From positions 1-64,000 of the forward strand of contig NZ_JBBHDV010000014.1 in the NCBI RefSeq assembly GCF_037478135.1: a stretch of DNA of 64,000 nucleotides. The letters are read 5' to 3'. The position numbers were made by a program, and so were the translations under genes. Positions 30,823-39,623 of this stretch are shown in pieces; position 1 is the stretch's first letter; every line of letters starts with the position of its first letter. The stretch is from Denitratimonas sp037478135 (GTDB taxonomy: Bacteria; Pseudomonadota; Gammaproteobacteria; Xanthomonadales; Xanthomonadaceae). The notes beneath the pieces were generated by a model. That model was not told where the DNA came from and made no database searches. It saw only the letters and a program-made list of their open reading frames with translations.

Positions 30823-31878
30823 TCACCAACTGTTGTCCGGCGCAGGGCCGACAGTGCCAACTGGATCTTCGGGCGCCGCCTCATCAGAGAACCACCCATA
30901 TGCTCCCTGGATAGGGATCAGCTCAAAGCTGATCGTCCGCCCACCCGACGCCTGTCCAACACCCGCCATGGGAAAGACCGAACCAGGGTAGGTCGACATC
31001 ACAACACCCGTAGCTCCCTTCTTTTCACGATGCCACGTCTTCCAGTCACCTTCAGGACGCACCATCGCTTCAAGAGTCCCCTTGCGGGTTGCGTTGTCCC
31101 ACAAAAGAACAACCTGACAATAGTCATTTTCCTGACAGCCCATCCCATCCAGAAGAAGGGGCATCAGATCTTGTTGGCAGTTCAGCCATGTCCAGCAATA
31201 CATGCCGTAGATATAATGCTGGGTGCTCTCTGCGAGAAAGGGCGCGAGATTGGCAATGGGTGTTCCAAAGAAATGGGCGACACCTTCCACCACCTGCACG
31301 CTTCCATCAACATTCTCAACACGGACGCGCATCGTAAAGTCGATCATCCCCAAGGGGCTGGACTCGTGATACCCAGCCATCTTTGCGACTGGTTCATCAC
31401 GGAAATCCATACCATACGCGGCCGGTCGGCCAGGCTTCTGGTCACCCTGTTGCACGCGGACAATGGCCGTGGTCGGCGTCTTCCAGATCACGTTGATGGT
31501 TCCGTACTGGAAACGGTCGTCCGGGTGCTGCCCATCCGGGGCATAGAACAGCTTCGTTTCCATTGAACCCAGGTGTTTTCCGTCCAGCACATCCTCTTCG
31601 GATGCGTGAACGAAACTTCCGTGAAAGTCCAGCCACACTTGTGCGCCGGCATCGTCATAGTCGGAGAAGGTGCCCCGGTACTTTCCCTCTCCAAGTGCTA
31701 CCAAGCTGATCTGCCCAGGGCGTCCGTCCTGTCGCTTCATCTGGCCAGACGCCGGGGAGAGCAGAGCGGACACACCGTTCATTTCAGGCTTGAGCACACC
31801 GATCTTCGGCGCAGCCGCGCCGACAAAGCCACAGAGCGACAACGCCCAAGCCACAAAGAACATCTTCGTGAGTTTCAT
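30823..31878 (-). CDS. Secreted protein of unknown function
   Basis: 351 aa with a signal peptide (MKLTKMFFVAWALSLCGFVGAAA). Mature protein has several Cys (YCWTWLNCQQD, GCQENDYCQ) and Trp-rich segments. GGAAT lies upstream of ATG 31878; a longer in-frame GTG start at 32046 would bury the signal peptide. No family recognised. Divergent from the methyltransferase operon. Confidence 0.6.
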   Translation of the reverse strand: MKLTKMFFVAWALSLCGFVGAAAPKIGVLKPEMNGVSALLSPASGQMKRQDGRPGQISLVALGEGKYRGTFSDYDDAGAQVWLDFHGSFVHASEEDVLDGKHLGSMETKLFYAPDGQHPDDRFQYGTINVIWKTPTTAIVRVQQGDQKPGRPAAYGMDFRDEPVAKMAGYHESSPLGMIDFTMRVRVENVDGSVQVVEGVAHFFGTPIANLAPFLAESTQHYIYGMYCWTWLNCQQDLMPLLLDGMGCQENDYCQVVLLWDNATRKGTLEAMVRPEGDWKTWHREKKGATGVVMSTYPGSVFPMAGVGQASGGRTISFELIPIQGAYGWFSDEAAPEDPVGTVGPAPDNSW

Positions 31879-32080
31879 TGACTGATTCCTCTTGAAATAG
31901 GTTTGGACGCCTGTGTGGAACATTGCTAGGTCAGCGTGACAGGCGCAAGCCCTTGCACTGACCCCTCTGTTGCTTCGGACCTCCCGGCGCGTCACGCCTC
32001 TCCGGGCTGTCAAATCGTCGTTTTCTTCCGCCTCCGGCTTGTTCACCTGATGCCGCTAGGTTTCCTTATCGGTGGCGTTG

Positions 32081-32117
32081 CGTAGCGTGTACCGTATCGT
32101 GTACCGTGTACCGTGTC
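32081..32117. repeat. Overlapping CGTGTACCGT repeats in a divergent promoter region
   Basis: CGTGTACCGT occurs at 32086-32095, 32098-32107 and 32105-32114, about 30-60 bp before the first gene of the plus-strand operon. Likely operator iterons; the KfrA-like protein at the operon end is a candidate binder. The rest of the 267-bp gap (31879-32145) holds a GGTCAG/CTGACC stem around a GCAAG/CTTGC hairpin (about 31931-31968) and nothing else I can name. Confidence 0.6.
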
Positions 32118-32145
32118 AACACCCGAAAACCCTTTGGAGATGGAC

Positions 32146-32397
32146 ATGCAGAACACCCCCGACACATGCACGCCTGCCTTGCGGGCTGACAGGCCCGCAG
32201 GCACACCCACCGTGCTTGGTATCGAAATCGAACAGGCCCGCCAGCTCGCGAGCGAGCGCAATGGCGATGAAGGTCTGATCGCGTTGTGCCAGGCGCTGGA
32301 ACGCAAGAGCGCTGAGCTGGACCAGTTCATCGCTCAGGCTCAGCTGGCAATGCTCAACGGGATGATCGACAGGCGAGGGCTTGCCCATGGCCGCTGA
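32146..32397 (+). CDS. Small protein, first gene of the methyltransferase operon
   Basis: 83 aa (MQNTPDTCTPALRADRPAG). C-terminal helices (LIALCQALERKSAELDQFIAQAQLAMLNGMI). ATG 32146 has GGAG 6 nt upstream; the stop overlaps the methyltransferase start. Function unknown. Confidence 0.55.
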   Translation: MQNTPDTCTPALRADRPAGTPTVLGIEIEQARQLASERNGDEGLIALCQALERKSAELDQFIAQAQLAMLNGMIDRRGLAHGR

Positions 32398-34267
32398 ATT
32401 CGAGATCCGTCACGGGCATCTGTTCTGCGGATCAGGATCTGGTGCGGCCGGCTTCAACGATGCCCGTCCGGACATCGGCACGGCCAAGGCGCGCATGCGC
32501 TGCATCGGCGGTATCGACGTGGATCCGGCCGGGCTGGACGACTTCAAGATGCTGACCGGCGTCGCCGGCACGCATCTGGATCTGTTCTCACTGGAGCAGT
32601 ACCGGGCCTTCCACAGGAAAGACCCACCGGCAGGCTGGCGCGAGGCGGTGCCTGCCGACATCCACCATGCATTTGGGAACGAGCACCCGGACGCGGTGTT
32701 CCTCAGTCCGCCGTGCAAAGCCTTCAGCGGGCTGATGACTGACACCTTGAGTCGGACCCTTCGCTACACGGCGCTGAACGAGCTGACGTTGCGCGGAATC
32801 ATGCTGCTGCTGGAAGCCTACAAGGACGATCCGATTCCGATCCTGCTGCTGGAAAACGTGCCGCTGATCGCATCGCGTGGTCGTCACCTGCTTGACCAGA
32901 TCGTCAGCATGTTGGAGCACTACGGATATGTGGTCCGTGAAACCACGCATGACTGCGGCGAGCTGGGCGGTCTTGCGCAGCGCAGACGCCGCTTCCTCAT
33001 GGTGGCCCGTCACGCAGAGAAGGTGCCACCGTTCCTGTACGAGCCGCACAAGCGCCCACATGGGCGCGTGGGTGATGTCCTGGGCCGGATGCCACTGCCC
33101 GGCGATCTTGACCGTGGTGGTCCGATGCACCGCATTCCGGCCCTGCAATGGAAGACCTGGGTGCGGCTGGCGTTTGTCGAAGCTGGGAGCGACTGGCGCA
33201 GCCTCAACCGGCTCGTGGTCCAGGATGGCTACCTGCGCGACTACCTGGTTGTGCCCGGTTGGCACAACGGAGTGCTGGGCGTGAACGGCTGGGAAGATCC
33301 TGCGGGCACCGTGACCGGCTCGGCCAGAGCCACCACCGGCAAGTTCTCAGTTGCCGACCCGCGTCATCGCGAGGGAGCTGCGCAGTACAAGCAGTTCGGC
33401 GTCATGCACATGGACGACATTGCCGGCGCCGTCATCGGGGTGAAGTCGCCAGGGCAGGGCACCTTCAGCGTTGCCGATCCCCGGCACACGGGGCCGAAGA
33501 AGCACAACAACGAGTTCCGCATCGTGCCCTGGCGCGGCCGCGCCGGCACAGTGACTGGCGCCCATGGTTCGGGCCAGTGCGTGTCCGACCCACGGCCAGC
33601 ACAGGGTCCACTTTATTCCAAGTACCCGATTACGCCTTGGGCCGGGCACGCCGGCACCGTCATCGGTGGAAACAACATGGGCGCCTACGGCGTTGCCGAC
33701 CCTCGCTCCAACAGCAGCTTTGCTGGCCAGGGCAAGTACCAGGTGACATCGCTCGATGACACGACCAGCACCGTGATCGGCAGAAGCGACACCGGCCATG
33801 GCGCTTTTGCCGTAGCCGATGATCGAGTGCAGGCAGCTGCCGGAGCAGCGGATGTTGATGTCATGCCCAAGGCTCGGCAGAACCTGGTGTGCAGGATCCA
33901 GAGCCTGGACGGCACCTGGCATCGGCCGTTCACCACGCTGGAACTCGCTGCATTGCAGTCGCTGTTTGATCCAGAGGAACGGTGGCCGACCGATCCCAAG
34001 GTTGCCGGCGAGATCGCGGAGGCGGACAGGGTTGCTGCTGCGCAACAGCACTTCGTGTTGTCGGGCAACAGCGATCAAGCCTGGCGCGAGCGAATCGGCA
34101 ACGCGGTGCCTCGCGCAGCGGCCAAGGCCATCGGTACCGAGATCGGCCGGACCTTGCTGATGGCGCGCACCGGACAAACCTTCGCGCTGTCCAGCACGCC
34201 GATCTGGGTGCGGGACATGGGCATGGCCATGACGCTGCCATCACCGGAAGAAGGCGTCAGATCATGA
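32387..34267 (+). CDS. Cytosine-5 DNA methyltransferase with internal repeats
   Basis: 626 aa. Motif I-like GSGSGAAGF (about residue 15), motif IV SPPCKAFSG (about 107), motif VI LLLENVP (about 153), motif VIII QRRRRFLMV (about 197), and the C-terminal motif X region (GNAVPRAAAKAIG, about 570). Residues about 300-480, where target recognition is expected, consist of five degenerate repeats of the type AGTVTG...G.FSVADPRH, about 35-45 aa each. ATG 32387 overlaps the previous gene; TTG 32381 is alternative. No cognate nuclease is adjacent. Confidence 0.85.
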   Translation: MAAEFEIRHGHLFCGSGSGAAGFNDARPDIGTAKARMRCIGGIDVDPAGLDDFKMLTGVAGTHLDLFSLEQYRAFHRKDPPAGWREAVPADIHHAFGNEHPDAVFLSPPCKAFSGLMTDTLSRTLRYTALNELTLRGIMLLLEAYKDDPIPILLLENVPLIASRGRHLLDQIVSMLEHYGYVVRETTHDCGELGGLAQRRRRFLMVARHAEKVPPFLYEPHKRPHGRVGDVLGRMPLPGDLDRGGPMHRIPALQWKTWVRLAFVEAGSDWRSLNRLVVQDGYLRDYLVVPGWHNGVLGVNGWEDPAGTVTGSARATTGKFSVADPRHREGAAQYKQFGVMHMDDIAGAVIGVKSPGQGTFSVADPRHTGPKKHNNEFRIVPWRGRAGTVTGAHGSGQCVSDPRPAQGPLYSKYPITPWAGHAGTVIGGNNMGAYGVADPRSNSSFAGQGKYQVTSLDDTTSTVIGRSDTGHGAFAVADDRVQAAAGAADVDVMPKARQNLVCRIQSLDGTWHRPFTTLELAALQSLFDPEERWPTDPKVAGEIAEADRVAAAQQHFVLSGNSDQAWRERIGNAVPRAAAKAIGTEIGRTLLMARTGQTFALSSTPIWVRDMGMAMTLPSPEEGVRS

Positions 34268-35520
34268 GCGCGGGCGCGATTCAACTTGACCTGTTTCCGC
34301 ATGTCACCGATGCCTTCCTGGCGGCACCGGAAGGCCAAAGCCTGACCACCCGGGAGATCTACGATCAGGTGGCGCAAAGCGCCGGACTGGATGAAGCAGT
34401 GACGGGCCGGCGGGTGCCCGTGGGTGAATCAGGGCAACAGCACAACCTGTATCAGCGCGATGTGCGTTGGAAGATCCAGACCTTGAAGCACATGGGGCTG
34501 GTCGAGCGCGACCCCGCGCAGCGCGGCGCGTGGCGCGTGGCCGTGCGAACCAAAACGGGCCTGCATGAAGCAATAGACACGACTCGGCTTGTCGCCTTTT
34601 CAACTCACCTTGGCGTAGCCATTTGGGGCAAGTGCGAACACGTGCTGGCTGGCCTGGGCCAGCAGATCACGGCGGTGATTACCTCACCGCCATACCCGCT
34701 GCGCAAGAGCCGTGCCTACGGTGGTCCAAGTGATGAAGCCACCTACATCGACTTCATCTGTAGAGCCATGGAGCCGTTGATCAAGCATCTGGCTCCTGGT
34801 GGAAGCCTTGCCATCAATCTGGGCAATGACGTGTTCGAGCAGGGACTGCCCTCGCGGTCCCTGTACGCGGAGCGGCTGCTGTTGATGTTGTGCGATCGCT
34901 TCGGCCTGCATCGCATGGACACCCTGATTTGGTCGAACCCGTCCAAGCCACCTGGCCCGGTCCGCTGGGCCTCGATGGCAAGGGTGCAATTGAACGTGGG
35001 GTACGAGCCGATCTACTGGCTGACCAACGATCCCACCAAGGTGAAGTCAGACAACCGGCGCGTCCTTGAAGCTCACACGCAGCAGCATCAGCAACTGATG
35101 GGGCAGGGCGGCGAGCGGCGTTACCAGAGCTACAGCGACGGCGCCTACCGGATCCATCCGGGCCGCTTTGGGCAGCGTACTGCCGGCAGGATCCCCACCA
35201 ATGTCCTGGTGCGCGGACACACCTGTGCGGACTCCAACCAGTACCGCGCCGATGCACGTGCGTTGGGCTTGCCGGTTCACGGAGCTGGCCAGCCGCTTGC
35301 CATCCCCGAGTTTCTCACTCGATTCCTGTCGGATGTAGGCGATCTGATTGTTGATCCGTTCGGCGGCACCGCCACCACCGGAATGGCAGCCGAACGAAAC
35401 GGGCGCCGCTGGCTGGTCGTGGAAGCGATGCTCGATTACCTGCGCGCTGGCGCTGAGCGGTTTCGACCATTCCCTGGCTTCCACCTTGGCATTTCGGATC
35501 TGCCACGGAGGGCGGCGTGA
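34264..35520 (+). CDS. N4-cytosine-type DNA methyltransferase with N-terminal winged helix
   Basis: 418 aa. Residues 1-105 read as a winged-helix domain (TTREIYDQVAQSAGLDE..., WKIQTLKHMGLVER). The catalytic part has TSPPYPLRKSRAY (motif IV, about 140) before DPFGGTATTGMAAE (motif I, about 363), the order of the beta class; SPPY favours N4-cytosine specificity. ATG 34264 overlaps the stop of the C5 enzyme (ATGA). No nuclease partner. Confidence 0.82.
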   Translation: MSAGAIQLDLFPHVTDAFLAAPEGQSLTTREIYDQVAQSAGLDEAVTGRRVPVGESGQQHNLYQRDVRWKIQTLKHMGLVERDPAQRGAWRVAVRTKTGLHEAIDTTRLVAFSTHLGVAIWGKCEHVLAGLGQQITAVITSPPYPLRKSRAYGGPSDEATYIDFICRAMEPLIKHLAPGGSLAINLGNDVFEQGLPSRSLYAERLLLMLCDRFGLHRMDTLIWSNPSKPPGPVRWASMARVQLNVGYEPIYWLTNDPTKVKSDNRRVLEAHTQQHQQLMGQGGERRYQSYSDGAYRIHPGRFGQRTAGRIPTNVLVRGHTCADSNQYRADARALGLPVHGAGQPLAIPEFLTRFLSDVGDLIVDPFGGTATTGMAAERNGRRWLVVEAMLDYLRAGAERFRPFPGFHLGISDLPRRAA

Positions 35521-35660
35521 TGGGCATCAAAGCACAGCACCTGGTCAACGTGAGTGGAGGCAAGGACAGCACCGCTGTCTACCTGCTGGCGTTTGACCTC
35601 TTTTTCCAACAGCAGGCAGGAGGCGGATGCACGTCCGATCTTGGCCTGTGTGAATCCTGA
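35520..35660 (+). pseudogene. Truncated PAPS reductase-like PP-loop gene
   Basis: 46 codons. HLVNVSGGKDSTAVYLLA carries the PP-loop motif SGGKDS of the PAPS reductase/DndC-like family, but the next residues are unrelated and a stop follows. The ATG overlaps the stop of the N4 methyltransferase (TGATG). Most of the gene has been deleted. Confidence 0.7.
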
Positions 35661-35680
35661 CGATGACAAGGAATCTGGCA

Positions 35681-36103
35681 ATGAACCCGAACTATCTTGG
35701 AGCCTTGCGCGAGCTGCATGCAGGCGCGCAACTGGACGCACAGATCCACCCTGACGCGATCGTCACGGCCAAGGCACTGGAACATGCGATCAGTGCGCTG
35801 ATCGCGCTGCATGGCCCGGACGATGAAGTGCGGCGGCTGGACGATGAAGAATGCGTTGGCCTGTTCGCGGCCGCGATGAAGACCAACATGGCGATCAACC
35901 GCAGCAAGGATGCTGGCGACCAGTCAGGCCCAATCCCGACTGATCAGCGATCGCTGTCGCGGATGCTGTTGGCTCATCTTGCGACCGGTGATCCGATCGC
36001 GGTGGCCAGCATCTGCTGCGCTCTATGGAACAGGAACGAAAAGATCCTCGTTCCCGAGTTCCAGCTCACCGACGATAAGGGCCAGCACCATGACACGCGC
36101 TGA
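35681..36103 (+). CDS. Protein of unknown function in the methyltransferase operon
   Basis: 140 aa (MNPNYLGALRELHAGAQLDAQIHPDAI...). Helical, soluble. AAGGAA lies 7 nt before ATG 35681; overlaps the next gene by 14 nt. No family recognised. Confidence 0.55.
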   Translation: MNPNYLGALRELHAGAQLDAQIHPDAIVTAKALEHAISALIALHGPDDEVRRLDDEECVGLFAAAMKTNMAINRSKDAGDQSGPIPTDQRSLSRMLLAHLATGDPIAVASICCALWNRNEKILVPEFQLTDDKGQHHDTR

Positions 36104-37103
36104 CGGCAGTGGCGACGCCCGCTCGCCGCAGATCATCCAGGGTGCATGCCTGGATGTGATGCGAACTCTTGAAACCTGCCGCTTTGATGCAGCGGTGACC
36201 GATCCGCCCTATGGCCTGGGGTTCAAGCGTCAGCAGTGGGATTACGAGCTGCCGACGCTGCCGGAGCTGCGCGAGGTCTTCCGCGTGGTGAAGCCAGGTG
36301 CGTACCTGATCGCCTTCTCCGGCAGCCGCACCTATCATCGCCTGGCCAGTCGCATCGAGGATGCCGGATTCACGATCCATCCCTTGTTGGCGTGGATCTT
36401 CGGCACCGGCTTCCCGAAAGCCCGGAAGCTGGAGATCGAGGGCCTGGAAGAGTGGCGCTACGGCTTGCAGGCTCTCAAGCCGGCGCTGGAGCCGATTGTT
36501 CTGGCTCAAAAGCCCGCCAGTGAGTCCAGCATGCGTTCCAACGTCCTTCGATGGGGGACAGGAGCACTCAACATCGGGCAGGCCCGTGTGCCCGTACAGG
36601 GCGATTCTGACGACGAAGATGCGAAGGATGGCGCACAGCTCGGGCGCTGGCCTTCCAATGTCATCCATGATGGCAGCCAGCAGGTGCTGGATGCCTTCCC
36701 AGATACACCCGGGGCCAGCAGCGACACCAAGGCCAGTCACCAGACCACGCAAACCGGTGGCCGCGTATTCAACGGTGTTCGCAAGCCGATGGATCTACAG
36801 GCCCGTGGTGATGTAGGCAGTGCAGCCAGGTTTTTCTACTGTGCCAAGCCCACAGCACAGGAGCGCAATGCGGATGGCCCGAACCTGCATCCGACCGTCA
36901 AGCCGCTTGCTTTGATGCGTTGGCTTTGCAGTCTGGTCACCCCACCCGGTGGCGAGGTACTGGATCCGTGGTGCGGTAGCGGCACGACAGGCAAGGCAGC
37001 CGTCGATCTTGGATTCGGGTTCGTCGGCATCGACCAGGACAGCGAGGCCGTGGAAACGGCGAGGCGACGGGTTGCCGGCGCACAGCCCGGCCTGCCACTT
37101 TGA
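36090..37103 (+). CDS. Beta-class DNA methyltransferase (N6-adenine or N4-cytosine)
   Basis: 337 aa. Motif IV TDPPYGLGFKRQQWD (about 37) precedes motif I DPWCGSGTTGKAA (about 291), and HPTVKPLALMRWL (about 270) is the usual link. DPPY is most common in adenine enzymes. Resembles solitary phage and ICE methyltransferases, with a middle target-recognition region. Start overlaps the upstream gene. Confidence 0.85.
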   Translation: MTRADGSGDARSPQIIQGACLDVMRTLETCRFDAAVTDPPYGLGFKRQQWDYELPTLPELREVFRVVKPGAYLIAFSGSRTYHRLASRIEDAGFTIHPLLAWIFGTGFPKARKLEIEGLEEWRYGLQALKPALEPIVLAQKPASESSMRSNVLRWGTGALNIGQARVPVQGDSDDEDAKDGAQLGRWPSNVIHDGSQQVLDAFPDTPGASSDTKASHQTTQTGGRVFNGVRKPMDLQARGDVGSAARFFYCAKPTAQERNADGPNLHPTVKPLALMRWLCSLVTPPGGEVLDPWCGSGTTGKAAVDLGFGFVGIDQDSEAVETARRRVAGAQPGLPL

Positions 37104-37125
37104 TGACAAATAGGGAGATCTGACC

Positions 37126-38172
37126 ATGGCTGATGTCACGTCGATTGAGTGGTGCGACAGCACGTTCAACCCGTGGGTGGGATGCACCCGGATTTCACCC
37201 GCGTGCGATCACTGCTACGCCGAACAGACAACATCCAGATTCGGCGTGGTGAAGTGGGGTGTCGGCCAGCCACGGGTTCGCACCTCGCCCACCTATTGGC
37301 GCAAGCCGTTGCAGTGGAACGCCCAGCCATTTTACAGCTGCGCCCGATGCGGGTGGCGCGGCATCGCAAGCGGGCCACAGGCTGCCTGTGGGCAATGCCC
37401 TGAGCCTTGCCTTCGTCCTGCCCGCCGTCGCGTGTTCTGTGCCTCGCTGGCGGATGTGTTCGACGGCGAGGTCGATCCACAGTGGCGTGCTGACCTGTTC
37501 CATCTGATCCGCAGCACGCCGAACTTGGACTGGCTGCTGTTGACCAAACGGATTGGCAACGCGGCCGACATGATCCAGGAAGCCATGTCGCGGTTGCAGG
37601 AGCCTGGCTGTATGTGGCCGATGCCCAACGTATGGCTGGGAGCCACCGTGGTCACACAGGCTGAAGCTGACCGCGACATCCCGAAACTGCTGGCCGTTCC
37701 GGCCGCAGTGCGGTTTCTTTCAATCGAGCCGATGCTTGGCCCGATTAGCTTTGAGGGTGTGTTCGCCAATCCGGTGCGCTTGAACGATGGAACCAACGCA
37801 CTGGAAGCACTGGATTGGGTGATCTGCGGCGGCGAGTCAGGCAAACGCGCCCGACCCACTCATCGTGATTGGGTCCGAAGCCTCCGGGACCAGTGCGCAC
37901 AGGTAGGCGTCCCGTTCCTGTTCAAGCAGTGGGGTGAGTGGGCACCGATCGACATGATGGAAGGCGCTTCCAATGACCAGAACGCGGTCATGAAGCGCAT
38001 TGGTAAAAAGGCCGCTGGCCGACTCCTGGATGGGCGGATGCACCATCAGTTTCCGGACCCACCAGGTCATGACATCCCTGCGCTGACCAGCTCGCAGATT
38101 GCCAAGCCAGGCGCCTGCGGTCAGGATGGCCGACCGTCCGCGCACCCACACCAGATCCGAACGAACCCATGA
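37126..38172 (+). CDS. DUF5131 (phage Gp37/Gp68) family protein
   Basis: 348 aa. Begins with the family signature SIEWCDSTFNPWVGCTRISPACDHCYAE; further conserved blocks are RVFCASLADVFDGEVD, LDWLLLTKRIGNA, SIEPMLGPI, WVICGGESG and VPFLFKQWGEW. The Cys cluster suggests metal or Fe-S binding. Exact activity unknown; common in phages and mobile elements. AGGGAG lies before ATG 37126. Confidence 0.85.
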   Translation: MADVTSIEWCDSTFNPWVGCTRISPACDHCYAEQTTSRFGVVKWGVGQPRVRTSPTYWRKPLQWNAQPFYSCARCGWRGIASGPQAACGQCPEPCLRPARRRVFCASLADVFDGEVDPQWRADLFHLIRSTPNLDWLLLTKRIGNAADMIQEAMSRLQEPGCMWPMPNVWLGATVVTQAEADRDIPKLLAVPAAVRFLSIEPMLGPISFEGVFANPVRLNDGTNALEALDWVICGGESGKRARPTHRDWVRSLRDQCAQVGVPFLFKQWGEWAPIDMMEGASNDQNAVMKRIGKKAAGRLLDGRMHHQFPDPPGHDIPALTSSQIAKPGACGQDGRPSAHPHQIRTNP

Positions 38173-39206
38173 GCACCTCAACCAGGAACCTGACCCAAGC
38201 CGAAGTCTGGTCCGCGATCGACGCCGTTATCAGCCAGGGCGAGCGACCCACGAATGCGGGGTTGCGCGAGTACCTGGGGAATCGAGGATCGGTCACTACC
38301 ATCAATCGGATGCTCACCGCCTGGTACGAGCATTACGGCCCCACGCTCATGGGCACGAACCTGACGGCCGAAACCGAGGAAGAAAAGCATCTGCGCGAAG
38401 CCGTTTCCAGCGTGATGCAGTTGGCTCGCAAGGTGGCCCACAACGAACTGGTGACCCAACGCGAAGAGCTGGAAAAGGCACAGGCCCGGCATGTCCGCGA
38501 GGCCGCGAAGATCCAGAACACGCTGGACACGCAAACCAATCAGATCAAGGCCCTTGAACAGCAACTGGCCTCACAGCAGGCGTTGCGCGAATCGTTGGAA
38601 AACCGTGTCAATGCGTTGCACCAGGGCGAGCAGGTTCTGACAGAGCGCTGCACGCAGCTGGAGGCCAACCTTCAGCATGCGCAATCGGAAATCGGTCGGC
38701 TCGACGCGGAGCTGGCCACCACCAAGCGTGAACGCGATGCCGCCCGGCAAGCCGTCGATGAAAGCCGGCAGGCGCTGGAACATGCCCGAGCTGCGGCCGC
38801 ACAGGCCCAGGCCCAGGCTCAGGCGCTGCTGCACGAACACGAGAAGGCCCTTGCCGCAGCGGGCGCTGTGAACAAGGATCTGGATAGGCAGCTTGCCGAC
38901 AGGCAGGCGCTGGTCGACTCGCTCTCAAAGCAGGTTGAGGGCCTGACCCAAAAGATGGAAGCCGCCCACCAGAAGATGGAAGCCGACCAGAAGGGCAGGG
39001 AACAGGACAAGCTGGAGCTTGCGACGGTGCATGGCCAGAACCGGGAGTTGACCAAGCGCCTGGCAGAGATCGAGGCCAGGCACGAACAGGCAGTCGCGCA
39101 GCACGAAAAGGCACTGGCCGAAGAGCGCGATCGCGTGAACCGCCAGATCGAACTACTTGCATCAAAGGCCGACAGCAAGCCGGCGAGGAAGACTCAGCGC
39201 AAGTAG
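38169..39206 (+). CDS. KfrA-like DNA-binding coiled-coil protein
   Basis: 345 aa. The N-terminal KfrA-type domain (AEVWSAIDAVISQGERPTNAGLREYLGNRGSVTTINRMLTAWYE, residues 12-55) is followed by a near-continuous coiled coil (about 75-335). KfrA of IncP plasmids represses its own promoter and aids segregation. Start overlaps the DUF5131 stop (ATGA). Candidate regulator of the repeats at 32086-32114. Confidence 0.8.
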   Translation: MSTSTRNLTQAEVWSAIDAVISQGERPTNAGLREYLGNRGSVTTINRMLTAWYEHYGPTLMGTNLTAETEEEKHLREAVSSVMQLARKVAHNELVTQREELEKAQARHVREAAKIQNTLDTQTNQIKALEQQLASQQALRESLENRVNALHQGEQVLTERCTQLEANLQHAQSEIGRLDAELATTKRERDAARQAVDESRQALEHARAAAAQAQAQAQALLHEHEKALAAAGAVNKDLDRQLADRQALVDSLSKQVEGLTQKMEAAHQKMEADQKGREQDKLELATVHGQNRELTKRLAEIEARHEQAVAQHEKALAEERDRVNRQIELLASKADSKPARKTQRK

Positions 39207-39598
39207 TTGGCAACGACGAGCTTCGCCGTTGCAGGGGCAGGGACCGACACTTGAGCCGGAACAAAGACCGGCTCATTAGAGGGCAGGGAGGGAGTGAGGC
39301 AGTTGGCCAGTTCCCGAAGCAGCCCGGCCAAGGAGCGGTCACGGCAAGGGGTGCTGTCTTCCAAGCCCAGATACCAGGCCAGTTCCTCGACATCCACATC
39401 CAGCCGCGCAAGCGACCTAGACCATTCGTGGACGGTTTTCCCATGAAGCAAGAGGCTCAGCCCGGTGTCAAAAAGCAGTTGAACCGCACCGCTCTTACCG
39501 AGCGCCTGGTGCCAGCGCACCTGGGCCAAGGCCGGGAAAAGTGATGCCATTTCGGCGGCGGTTACCCCCCTCACATCAAGCTGAAAACCCCTGATCAT
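39194..39598 (-). CDS. Small protein of unknown function (paralogue-like to 30425-30715)
   Basis: 134 aa. FDTGLSLLLHGKTVHEWSRSLARLDVDVEELAWYLGLED parallels the 30715 protein. The C-terminus overlaps the end of the KfrA-like gene by 13 nt (convergent). TGAGGT lies upstream of the start. Confidence 0.5.
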   Translation of the reverse strand: MIRGFQLDVRGVTAAEMASLFPALAQVRWHQALGKSGAVQLLFDTGLSLLLHGKTVHEWSRSLARLDVDVEELAWYLGLEDSTPCRDRSLAGLLRELANCLTPSLPSNEPVFVPAQVSVPAPATAKLVVANYLR

Positions 39599-39623
39599 AA
39601 CCTCATCTCATCACGGAAAATCT

